Part shown: positions 47,249 to 59,303 of the stretch, piece by piece
Position numbering within the stretch: position 1 is the stretch's first letter
Layout of the letters: every line of letters begins with the position of its first letter
NCBI RefSeq assembly: GCF_022201045.2
Contig: NC_068557.1
Span: forward strand, 20,561,501-20,625,500
Reading direction: 5' to 3'
Length of the DNA stretch: 64,000 bases
Source: Citrus sinensis
Taxonomy: Eukaryota; Streptophyta; Magnoliopsida; Sapindales; Rutaceae
Position numbers and translations under genes: made by a program
The notes under the pieces: model-generated
What the model saw: only the letters and a program-made list of their open reading frames with translations
Database searches by the model: none
Told to the model about the DNA's origin: nothing

Positions 47249-50200
47249 TCAACCAGACATAAAGAATCGTGCCACTGCTGTATAAAGTTGCTCATCTTCA
47301 AAAGGCTTTGACACATAATCATCCATCCCACATTTCATGCACTGTTCATTTGAGGCCTGAATGACATCAGCTGTCATAGCTAATATTGGTACATGCCACA
47401 GACCCACATTTCCAAACATCTCAGCCGATGATTCACCAGATGCAATTTGCTCATTAATCTCATTCTCGAGGTGGCGGATTTGCCAAGTTGCTTGAAACCT
47501 GCATAACTTCACAGTGTCAAGAATTTGGCATGCTTAAGGGGTACCATTGAACGGGAAAACTGTGCCAGAAAATGCTTGATAGTTAAGAGCATTGATAGAA
47601 CTAATAGTTTTCTTTTTTATTTAAGATTATCTGCCACATATTAAGATCAAAATGGAAGAAGTAAATAATACAAGTACGGTTCCCTAACAATTTCGATGAA
47701 CTAAGAAATATAACAAATAGAGTAGAGTGAGACATTCAGACACTGGATGATATTTACCATTCTCAACATGTTTTGGACATATTAGATACAAATAAACATG
47801 CCTACAGAACCATGTAAATGCCCGATCAACTTCTAAATTTATTGCTTATGCATTAAAGTGGTTAAACGAGTTTCCATTGGATTGAATAAAATTACTCCAG
47901 TGGCCACATTAAAATCATGTGCAGATAGAAGTGTCTTTTCCTAGCGGACTAGTAGTATCACTGTAGGTTGAAGCCAAAGGGTTTGATTCTAGTCAAGCAA
48001 CCAAAATTCAAATGGAACCAGCAAAAAAATTTTGGGATGATTTTTCTAGCTTAGCGGCTGACTAAATCTTTTATAAATTTCAACTGGATCTGCAGCACGC
48101 ACTTCCTAAGTTCTTATCATGAAACATTGTTAGCACACCACTCCTACTTCCTTAGTTCAGAAAGAATAGTGAGTCAGTGACTAAATAGAACAGAACTATA
48201 TATTATAACAGCAGGGTAGTTACCCATCCATTTCTGGCATTTGCAGATCCATGAAGCAGGCATCAAAGTTATGGGGTGGTGTAAGCTTATCTACAGCAGC
48301 CCTGCCGCAGTCCACACAAGTAACGATTGCTCCATGTTTCTTTAAAGCACCTTCTGCCACTCTTCTATTGACCATATTGTCATCCACCACCAAAATTTGT
48401 TTTCCTTTTAATAGGTGCCCCAGTGATGGCTTCTTTCTTTTTTGTTGCAACTTCTTAGAGCTTTCAGGGTCTTCTTGGAAGCAGCCAATCAAGACACTCA
48501 ACCTAAGAGGTTTTGTCAACAATGTTACAATACCATCAGATTTGAGCTCATTGCGATCAGTTTCGCTAATGGAGGTAGCTAAGAGAAAAATCTTTGGGAG
48601 GTTTCTTGAGATTTCCAGGCCGCCTTTTCTCCTTTGCTGTTTCAGCATATAATGCAACACAAGACCAATTTCCTTATCCCAAACATCTTTGTCAATGAGA
48701 ACCAATGCTAACTGTGGCAACACACTGGACAAAGCAACCAACCATGCATTAGGAAAATGTAAACAAGATTACAGCAGTCAATTTCTTCTATAATTTAAAT
48801 TTTAGACAATAATTTCATTTTACTTAGATAAGACACTGCCATTTATGTCTTTGACAGTCATAAAATGGGATTGCAGAAAAGAGGCATCTTGTAGTAACAA
48901 GTAAGCCCATTAATTAGCTTGTTTGAGAAAAAGAGAACTTGAGATAAGTCAAGTTCATTAACAGAGACAGAGACAGAGACAGAGACAGAGACAGAGACAG
49001 ACAGAGACAGAGACAGAGACAGAGACAGACAGAGACAGAGACAGAGAGAGAACTGATGAGTACAGAAACGTACAAACTGCTATCTGAAAAGCCATCGAAA
49101 GCTTCAGATCTCTCCCAGGTTAATGTTGATCATTTGTAAGCTTAACAAGGTGTGGATGTATTCCATGAGGCAGGTAATAGAAATACCAATAATTTAGTTT
49201 TATTGATTCTAAGAATTGAAAACAGGTACTTCTCAGTCAACCTTTAAATTTGTTAGTTTTAGTGTATAAATTGTAAAACATTGGAACTTTTTACCATAAT
49301 TCATCTTCACAACTATTCTATCAAAGCAAATTATACCTGGTGCTGCATGTGTCAGATAAATAAGAGCATGCCAATTGCATACTGTTGGCTACATGCACAG
49401 CCATTTCCAATCTCTGAAGATGATATCTTGTGACCTCAGCTCGGATGCTTTTGTCATCAATTACCAATGCCCGTAATCCTCGGAACTCTGAAACATCTGG
49501 AACATACTGCTGCCACTTTGGATCCAGTGAATTTCTTTCTCCTTCTGTAAAAGTCACGGTGAATGAAAAAGTACTGCCAGTGCCAGGTTCACTCACAAAC
49601 CCAATCTCGCCACCCATGAGTTCCACCAGACAACGGCTGATACTCAGTCCTATTCCAGTACCACCATATGTTCGTGAAGTGGAACTGTCAGCCTGCATAA
49701 AAGGAGTGAAAATTCGCACTTGTGCCTCTCGAGGAATTCCAACACCTGTATCTTCAACAGTCACTAGTAACTTAATCCTACCAAGTTGCTCCATTGTATT
49801 TGTGTTATCTAACATTTTAAAGTTTTCCCAGCTTTTCCATCTGTCAACTACAGGAAACCCACTCAATGTGTTATATACTTTGTCTGATTTGTGTTGAACT
49901 GAATTTAAACTTTTTTCCAGCACTTTATCCTTAACATCAACTTTGCTCCTTACGTCATCTGCCAAATGCACTGAGACAAATATATGCCCCTTGTCTTGTG
50001 TGAACTGCAATGCGTGAGGAAAAATTAGCAAAACAAACTTATTAAACAATGACATGATCATTCACGAGAGAGAAATGGCAAAGATACACTGTCATAATAC
50101 TTGACCATCATTTCACGGATGTTTTTGGTCCAGAACTAGCATATCATGATAATTTAAAAGATTGGGAGGACCGAGAGCGGCATCCTCACACAAATACTAA

Positions 50201-53200
50201 GGGAAATGTCTAATTATTTGAAACAAATATACGCAATCCATCAAATAACAAACAATTGCCTGTGGTAATGGCTTCCTTCTTAAGTTAACAGGGCTTTTGT
50301 AACCAGTTCGTCTAAATATGAGACAAAAGTGAAGAAATGCAGGAGCAAGAAAATAACTAACCTTGATTGAATTTCCAACAAGATTTGTTATTATTTGCCG
50401 AAATCGTCCAGGATCACCAATGACAACTTCAGGAACCCTGTCGGAGACATATATGGCCAACTTCCCTCACACAGAAGAACACCTTATGTAAGAATAATAT
50501 TGTAAATACCAACTGAATGGACATAGGAAAACAAAAAATGAGAAAAGAAAATAATTAGGTAATACCTCAATTCCTTTCTGATTAGCTTTGCTCGAGAAAA
50601 GGGATAGAACATTATCAAGAACATCGTGCAGATGAAAAGGTACAAATTCTGGTTCAAGCCTTCCAGATTCTATCTTAGCCTGATCAAGAACGTCATTTAT
50701 TAATGAGATAAGATCCTTCCCACTATTATGAGCAGTCTGGGCATAGTCCAACTGGGCTGCATCAAGTTCTGTATCCATCAGCATTTGCAGCATACCTGGA
50801 AAATGATCATAAGCAGCAATCTATCAGTTAATCTTGACATATTTGGAGAAGCCTACAATAATTGAAAGACTCTTAACTTACCTAAGACACCGTTCATTGG
50901 AGTCCTGATCTCATGGGAAACAGTTGCAAGAAACTGCAAGAAAAAGAGAAACCTTGAGTGACGAAAGAATTGACTTATTATATATATAAATAAAAAAGAA
51001 GGTGAAATAAAATAATGCTAAAGATAAATTTCTTCACAGAAAACTCAACAAAGGAAGCCATGCTTCAACACTGAAAGTTTCAGTCAGGATGCCTCTATTT
51101 GTTAAGGACAGCAAAGAGTGACTCATCAATAGGACAAGGGGAGGGCACCTGAGATTTTGCCACATCTGCAGCTTCAGCACGAGCTTTGAGCTCCATCATC
51201 TCATGATAGTCATTTTCCACTTGTGCAATTCGATTTATGGCCGCATGGAAGATATGGCCAACAAGCAAAGTAATAACTACGACTCCTATTGATGCATTGA
51301 TTGCCGTCCAAGGTACAGGAGGTTTTTGTTTAAACCTGTAATTAGAACAAAAAATAAATAAATAAATAAAAGAGAACTTTTGTCTGAATAAATATGTGAT
51401 TACATTACCTTCTGCTGATTTGTACACTGAAGTTTGTGAGAGAACTAACCTGCAATGCATCTCATGCTTCCGTGATGGATCACCAAAATCAAGGTTGCTG
51501 ACACGCAGCAGACCTGTGTCGGTGACATCAGGACCATACATGTTGATTGGAGCAGATGCATTTGTTGTGTCATAGACATTCACAACAATTGTCTGCTTAC
51601 TGGCAAGTTGGTGCAGAAGCTTCTCCACTAGGGATGGGACATCATATGATGCGCCAAGATACCTTATGAAGTAATGATCTCAGTGAAAAAATCAACTTAA
51701 TCTTTTTGAAGTGAAACATAGAATACTTCAAAAAGATAAAACATATATGAGAAATCAAGAATATTCAGGAGGAGATATAGTTACCCCAAAGTAGCTTCTA
51801 TACGCTGTTCTGGTGTAGCATCTTGGGGTAGGTCAGTGTTGTAGACAGCAAATGTGAGTACAACACCAAGGTGGTTAGACTTTAACAGCTTAAACGGTGG
51901 TGTCAATACTCCCTTCCCAGATGCCCTTGCTCGCAAAATGTTTTCACGGTCTTCCTGCAGGAGATGCAATGGCATGATAAGCTTGATAGAACAAATTAAG
52001 TAATAAATATATTTTGAGGTAACTTGTGTCTTGGTACTAACATTTCAGCAGAAATATACTAAACAAATTTAGTGGATATTTTAAGAACAATTGAGCATAT
52101 ATAAGCAAGCACCAAAGCCTAAATAAACCCACCTTTCCAGACATCATGTCAATAGAGACAATGTGGGACACAGTTTCTTGAGAAAATATAACTGGTGCAT
52201 ATTCATCTTGAACAGGAGCAGGATCCAAATTTTCTGGTGTACAATCTTGCACAAGAGTCTGGTCCTCAGTTTCCATTTTCTTTATTTTCCATCCATGCTG
52301 CTTCTCAAATTGCTCTCTCTCTGAGTGAAGAACTTTCAAAGCATAAGCTACACCACTAGTAAGTGGTCTCTCGAAAGCTGTTCTCTCAGTATATTCACCA
52401 AATGTTTTCTGCATGACAAAAGAGGAAGAATAAATATCAACTGAAAACATAGCAGTAATGAATAAGAGTCCATAAGCTTAGACCTATGGTTTCATAAAAT
52501 TATAATCTTGAGGTATAACAGAGTAGAAAGAGCTGAAAAGAAGACTACCTGATCGACTGCAGATGGATGTTTCCTATGGTGAAAGGTGGACACCAGAATA
52601 GCCAAGGCATGAACATGATTCATGCTCACATTAAACTGATCCTGGAGCATCCTCGCTCGCTCGTCACACATACTGGCAAGTGTCTCTTTCCTTCTCAAAT
52701 GCATCTTTTCTTTCAAGTGCCAAAACAACCAGACGGAAATTGCAATACCAAGCAGAACAAAGACCACTAGGATCTTCATCCTCCACTTTCCAGCACTTCT
52801 AGGAGGGTGAGGAGTTTGCTGTTGCTGTTTCTGCTGCAGTATCATTTGACGCTGTTGGGGCACAGGCTGCAACTGATCATGCTTATGCTTGTGGTTCCTC
52901 CTTGATTTAAAAAGTAAACTGACAACAATGCAGATTACCACCATTCCACAAATGAACCACCAACACCCTTTAAACAAACAAAAGGATAAAATCTTGAAAT
53001 GATCTCTCGTGCAGTTGCTCCATGTCCTTGCTTGGGAGATGTTCTAAACAGAGTCAAATCAACCACTAAGTTAACTAATCCATAACTTGTAGAAATTTTT
53101 GACAAAGACAACAAAATACCGTTCATAGAAATAATTAAGCCATACTTTATTTATGTAAAAAGACTTTCCAGGGCATAGAAACAAACTCTTTTAGGCAGTA

Positions 53201-54392
53201 AAAAGAAAAGGCTCTTGCCAGACCCATTAAGCACCGAGGAATAAAACCATAAATCACCATTACCTTTAACACTGAATGGTCAAGTTTCCAGGAGACATTC
53301 ACATCTTCAACTGGGCATTGGTCCATTTGCTTTACATCTTCTGCAAGCCATATACTCTGCTTCTGAAACTCTTGCTTCTTGGAATATGGTACCTTCATAG
53401 CACAAGTGATGCCATTATGTAATAGCATTCCTGATCCTGGTTCTCTGGTACATTTGAGGGATGCAATCTGTAATACACACAAGAGAATGCAAGTATTTTA
53501 AGATTATATTCTGCCCTTCTATATTTTAAATAAACTTCTAGCATGTTTGGTTTTCTCAACATTAGCCATCAGTAAACAACCATATGACTTCCAATGCTTC
53601 CGAAACAGAGAACAGTATTTGAAGTACACTTATTTCCAAACTAAGCAGATATTAATAGTTTCGACACACTGGAGATTATACAGCACTATGGGTAATAAGC
53701 ATATGAGTTGAATTATCTATTATATCAAAACCCATTTTCAGCTTCATCAATGCCCCAAGTTGCTGTCTAATTCTAAAGTCCAGGTAAAAACATATGTGAC
53801 TCAGAACTCAAATGGAAGTAAATGAAATAATGAATTAAGCAAAACAGAAGTACATATTAAAGGAATTACATGAACCTCTGCAAGTTTACCCAACAACTTA
53901 ACAACCCCCCCACACCCCAAAACAAACCCAAAAAAATGCAGAACCAATTATCAATATTGGCCACTACTTCAATCTACAAACGATTTAACCAAACCAAAAA
54001 GAAAAACAAGGACATTCCATAGCTTGTATTGTAAAAATGTGAAGTTCAAAAGATTTAGGCAGTACCTGATCTGACTCAGAGAACAAAGTAGCCAAAGCAT
54101 GGAGCTGGTTGTGGCTAACGTTGGAATGCTGCAAGAAGATTTGAGCCTTTTTTTCACAAGACATTCGGCCTTCCTCCTCCTCATTTCCCACAAAAGCGCC
54201 ACCATCACAACTTAAGAGAAAACAAATGCTCCCTACAATAACAAAACCCAAAAGCCAGAGAAATGCAAGCGTGCTCCTTCTATTGACGCGGTCCGGCCCT
54301 TGCAAAGGCTCGCTTGCCTTCTTCAGCTTTGAACTTGCTGATAATCTACTACTACTAGAGCCACAGAGCTTGCAAGTCATAGCCATAGTCAT
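47249..54392 (-). CDS. AHK2: CHASE-domain hybrid histidine kinase, cytokinin receptor (AHK2-like)
   Basis: Cytokinin receptor that starts the His-to-Asp phosphorelay, expected in ER and plasma membranes. Thirteen exons on the minus strand, all GT-AG and in frame: 54392-54066, 53467-53264, 53043-52549, 52408-52133, 51954-51785, 51662-51450, 51335-51149, 50933-50882, 50795-50566, 50460-50362, 50004-49337, 48724-48224, 47498-47249 (1223 residues). The long N terminus has membrane segments near 41-60, 205-223 and 268-287, as in AHK2. The CHASE domain (about 335-545) includes [20 protein letters not shown] and [13 protein letters not shown] fourth membrane segment is near 572-592. The phospho-acceptor His is H631 in [13 protein letters not shown]. 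The ATPase has [18 protein letters not shown] and [10 protein letters not shown] degenerate receiver precedes the receiver ILVVDDN with Asp1133 ([12 protein letters not shown]) and Lys1205 (VSKPF). Key residues are intact. Confidence 0.95.
48961..49050. repeat. GACAGA-type microsatellite in intron 11 of the AHK2 gene
   Basis: About 14 hexamer units of AGAGAC with a few tetramer (AGAC) slips, about 90 bases. It lies in the intron between exons 11 and 12. Confidence 0.9.
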
Positions 54393-55060
54393 CTAAACAA
54401 GCACCCACTTGTCTTTACTAAGAGTCTTCGGAGCCGGCCAAAGGAAAGATGTAAATTTGCTTGAAAGCCAGCAAATTTTTCACCAAGTTTGGATCTGAAC
54501 ACATCAACATCATTGCTTTATGTGAAAACTGCATGAACCCCAGTTCATTTTCTAAACAGACGAAGCTCTAATTATACACCATGCAAGCAAATAATGTGGT
54601 CCAACCTCTTCGCTCTCTCCACTTAATGGCTCAAATACTAAGTTTCATTCACCTTAGTACGTGGACCAATAGATCCCATCTAAAATTCAAAACCACAGGC
54701 ACAGCTCTTTTGAAGCAAACAAAAATGACCAATCAACATATCAAACCAGAAGCAGCTGAATCAAAAACAAAATCCCACTTGTAATTTGGCAACCTGTGAG
54801 AGAATTATTAGCAAGGTAAGAAAAAAATTGGCTTTTTTTTTCCCTCTATATCTAGTACCCCTCTCAGCATTAATCAGCTCTGCAAAGCCAAGTGAAGCAT
54901 CAAGACAGAAACTTTATCAAAGCAACTCATCAAAACTAAAATTTGAAACAGACCAACTTCATTTCTCGGATAACACAACTGGAATCAATGATCAGAGTCC
55001 GATAAAAAAGACACTCCAATAATTTCTCTTTTTCACTGCCCACTTTTCTCTTTCTCTCTG
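54393..55060 (-). promoter_or_regulatory. 5' leader region of the AHK2 gene
   Basis: A CTTGTTTAG acceptor-like sequence stands immediately before the ATG at 54392, so a leader intron is likely. Its donor was not fixed. The presumed first exon and promoter lie at about 54780-55060. Confidence 0.35.
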
Positions 55061-55799
55061 TTGAGTCTGAATTTAGCATTTGAAATTAGAGTTTTTTGGT
55101 ACATTAAATATTATTGCCTCATCATCTAAGTGGGGATGGTTTAAGCTAAAAGCAAATAAGCCCAAGATGAAGAAGAAGGTGACATTAAAAAACCATTATT
55201 ATAATATGTAGTGGTGTAGTTAAAAGCTCTTCTAGCATTTTGTCTATTTGACATTTTCAGCATGATTATTTATCTTTAATTTATTTATTATTTTATTAAT
55301 TTTAGTTGTTTTTGTTTTTTTTTTTTTGCTCTGAGCCGCTTTTGCTTTTGAAAGTGACTGCACCTTCCATTCAGCGATTAAAGATTGTGCAGTTATACGG
55401 ACACAATCAGAGAAAAATTAGACAGAGAAACTGCTACCTAGTGGGAGGGTAAAATGGGCATTTAAAAAAAGACAGAAAAGGCTTGCGGTTTTGAGTCAAG
55501 AGTTCAATTATGAAAATATAAACAAAAGTAAAAGAGGAATCTATTCTATTTCTATTTACCCCAAAAAAAAGGAGAATTATCATCAAGGTCCCTATACTTT
55601 ACAAATTCTCAAAAAGACATAGTTTGTTGAAATAATTTATCTCAGCTAGGTTTTTATTTTTTAAATGAAATGATCATATTACCCTTAGAGTGTTGGATTT
55701 TAACGGCAACATGTCAGTATCAATGCAAGTAGCTTGATACAAAAAATTATAATATTGAGGTCATTTTGATGGAGGTCGATAGAAATTGTAATTTTTTCT

Positions 55800-56165
55800 G
55801 ATGGGATGGGATCCTGGATCCCTCTAGATCCCATCCTACTTAAGACGGGATTGAAACATATTTTTGTCTCATAAAAAAATTTAAGAGAATGAGGTATTTT
55901 TTTATCTCACTTACATATACGGGACAGGAGTAGGAATGATAAATTTCGTTCCATCATATCTCATTATCGACTAATAATGAAAATTTTTCCAATTAACATG
56001 AGATCCCACAAAATCTCATCTCTTTTGGGACGGGATCAGGACATATTGTTATTCCAAAAAAAAATATAAGGACAAGAGTGAAATATTTTTTTATCCCACT
56101 TGCATATACAGGACGGCACTGAGATTGGTAAATCTCATCTCATTCTGTCCCATTACCAACCTTAG
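55800..56165. repeat. Two diverged tandem units of about 180 bp
   Basis: Unit 1 (about 55800-55985) and unit 2 (about 55986-56165) share the order: ATCCCATC or ATCTCATC, ACGGGAT, ATTTTTTTATC(T/C)CACTT, CATATAC(G/A)GGAC, then ATCTCATT or CATTCTGTCCC. They resemble each other at roughly 60-70 percent by eye. Probably a transposon-derived repeat of unknown family. Confidence 0.6.
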
Positions 56166-58261
56166 AGGTCGAGGACATATTTATACGAACGGACAAAATA
56201 TGTCCTTATTTAAGAGAAAGTAAGAAATTAAAGGATCCAAAGGACAAAATCTCATAAATAAGAAAGAAATATCGGGAATTAATCGGAGATTTTGTGATGG
56301 CAAACGTGAACTGGGCGATGAAGAATCTTTAATCGTTTGGAGAATTAGTGGTGAAGTGGCCATCAATGAAAATGTATGTCGGCTACATACCCTTACCCAC
56401 CATTTCATTTAAAATTTGAAGAAAATGGGCATGGTGAGAGTTGAGAAGATATGGGACTTCCTAAAGCAAGGATTAAACTAACCACTTTAATCTAAATCAT
56501 GATTAGTTTGACCATAATAATCACTATGATTTTTTTTTTCACCCTTTCGATTCGAGTATTAGAAACTTGGTATATTGTTTTTGTTGTCGTTACTGTAGAT
56601 TGAAAATTTCTCGAGACTATTTAATTTAAGAAATTTTAGAGCAATTATAGATTAAGGTTAAGTGATTGTAATTTTAGTTATGTACTATAAACTAATATCA
56701 AAATTTAAATTAGATGAATTCTTCAATTATCATTAGTAGACATAATGTTGATGTAGGATGGTTGTGTAGGATGAGCATGCATCTTCCAGAGGTCATAATT
56801 TGGACTGCAGGTATCTGTTTTTTAGTGTATAATATGTTGTTTTGAAACTTGCGATGAGATAAATCAAAGCTTGGACTACTAATATTGTTATGTCCCATGA
56901 TCGAGCTAAAAATTTTATTTCTTCCTAGTCGTTTTGCAGTTTTTATTTATTTTCTTATTATTTTCAGGATTTTTTATCTTAATTTTTTATATATCAGATT
57001 TGAAAGTTGCTTGTATTGTTCTTCTTATTTGGATTAGTAGAATTTTATTATAAAATAATATTTTAATTTTATTCATTTTTAGTAAATTCACGATATTTAG
57101 GGTTAATAAAAAAAAACTTCAAAACGTTAGTTTTATTCATTAAGGTTTCCTAGTAAAATTTTCGTTATTCAGCAACTAAGTTTTTCTTAATTATCAATCT
57201 TTTACATTTCTGCACCACCAATGGCTAAATGATGTGTATGACATTCATCTTATTTTTAGACTTAATATTTTGAAATTTTGCTGGCATTTGATTTGTACAT
57301 GCGCCTAGTGGGACTTGCGTGACTAGCGAGTGGATGGATTAATTTTAGATCACTAATGGATTCTCAAATCTCAAGCAATTATCAAATAAATAGTACACAG
57401 ACCATCATTAAGAGATGCTCACGCCCTGAGCTTGTCAATTCCTATTTCTTTTTATGTTGAGGGCCAAGGAATCTACCATTTTCAAAGTTATGTTGTTTTG
57501 AAAAATAAAAACGACTGCCCAATAAATGCTGGTGGGTGAATTTGGATTTTTCTCCCAGCAACATGTTTTCACTTTCTCGTCCTTGCTAGTCTCTCTATCA
57601 CGTGTCCCCCTACCCATTGCCAAATTTATTAAGCACCATTATGACTCGAGAGTTAAGAGAGCACTTGCATTTGTTGAGCCAAAAAACAAGCTTAGTGTGT
57701 TAAAATATATATAAATATAACCACCATTTTGAATCTTTTCTCCTCACTAAAAATAATAATGTTTGTAGAATATGACCAATTAAGGAAGGCTCATTGGACT
57801 TGCAATTAATTTTGTTTTTTGTCACAAGCAAAAAAATGATGTTAATTTTATTGATCATGACCAATTTTTCTCATTTAATGGAGACCTGTAGCAAAGAGCA
57901 TATTTGAATGTATCACTTCTACCTAAAATTCTTTGCAATCTTGAATTTGACCATTAAATTTATAAGAGTCGAGTGGAGGAGAGCCGTTGATGAAGTTTGT
58001 TTACTTTTTGTCTTGGATACCTTAATTAAGATTATTATAAATTTTAGGCCCATGACTTTCATCTTAAGCCACTTTATTATCATCATCTGTCAATTTGATT
58101 CCAGCATTTCATTTCATTTCACTTATAGTCGTGGGAAATAACAAGTACATGCGATAATTGCCTAATTGCATGGGCCATATTATGCAATAATATTTAGGGG
58201 TTCAATAATTACAAAATCCAGTTGGATAAAGACCCACCACCACTATCATAGATTATTCTTT

Positions 58262-58278
58262 CCCCCCCCCCCCCCCCC
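58262..58278. repeat. Homopolymer C run
   Basis: Seventeen consecutive C bases. The length may be inexact because such runs are error-prone. Confidence 0.85.
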
Positions 58279-59114
58279 TCGTATGCAAGTTCATTCTTTT
58301 AACATCTCAATTTTAGAAATCTGTTACTTTATTTCATAAATAATTCAATTCTTAAAAAGAAATGAGGCCAATCATAATATTTGCAACTTGTTGTGAAAGA
58401 AATGCTGCAATTGATTGTATGCAGCAAAAGCATGATTTGATGAGAAGCACTAAATGTGATTCAAAGGAATATGCTATTTTTATCATGTTTGCTTGCTTGC
58501 GTTTCCTTTGCTTCATGAAATTGACATATTAATCTCTCAATAATCAAACCCATTCCTCATAAGTCAAATTCCAAAGTAATGATGCAAAATAAGCACTTCT
58601 ATTGATGTAATTCCCATATATATATATATATATATATAAAAGAGTCCAATAAAAAAGGCTGCAAACCCATCTTTAAATGAGCTTCAAAAACATACATAAA
58701 AATAGAAAAAAATTTGTGGTGCAACTGTTATACCGTATTACAGTTGTATCCAGCCGTTAAATATAAGTAAACCTTCATAATTAGAAAGCGCCCTCAGAGG
58801 ATTGTACTAATTGCTAAATATCAGTACAACTATACAGTTAACCTAATCCTAAAAATGATAACACTATCTGTTTTGACCAATTGCAACTTTTTCTATTTTG
58901 CAAAAATCCTTTTTACCATTTTCTCGCAAAACAAACGCGCCATCAGGGGGTCCCACCACGAGTTAAAAAAAATCAAAATCGCCGAGTCCTGGAATTGCTC
59001 GAGAATCGTGACAGCTAAAACAGAAAAGAATGGGACCCGCAGACAGCTTGGATCTGACAATTCGCAGTTCCCCAATTTTCTTCTTTTTCCTCTCTTCAGC
59101 CGGGGCGATCAGCG

Positions 59115-59303
59115 ATGGCAGAGGAGAAAAGGCGCGAACGCATCGGAGTGAGACACGTCATCGACGTCACTTGGGTCCCACGGAGCTTCATGATCGGCCG
59201 TAACCAGACGGAGCCAAAGCCAATGCAGTTGCTGACAGAGGGACCATGTGCAAGTAACTGTACACATGCTCAAGGACATGTAGGTTATATGAACTTCCAT
59301 TAA
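59115..59303 (+). CDS. Possible small ORF of 62 codons, unknown
   Basis: A 62-codon frame (MAEEKRRERIGVRHVIDVTW...) lies in an island of mixed GC content (about 58920-59280) preceded by a CT-rich leader-like tract, which looks like a gene 5' end. I recognise no domain, and no continuing exon was found, so it may be a promoter or gene remnant. Two TGACG-type cores occur inside it, on the minus strand, at about 59150-59167. Confidence 0.25.
   Translation: MAEEKRRERIGVRHVIDVTWVPRSFMIGRNQTEPKPMQLLTEGPCASNCTHAQGHVGYMNFH

Larger units (their letters stand above)
55061..58854. other. Repeat-rich intergenic region
   Basis: No gene supported. It holds a diverged tandem repeat (55800-56165), a C run (58262-58278) and an AT microsatellite (about 58617-58638). 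The frames at 57435-57623 and 57908-58141 have no recognisable domain. Confidence 0.5.

Noticed and set aside
48251-48652. 133-codon plus-strand frame
   Set aside because: Shadow of AHK2 exon 12.
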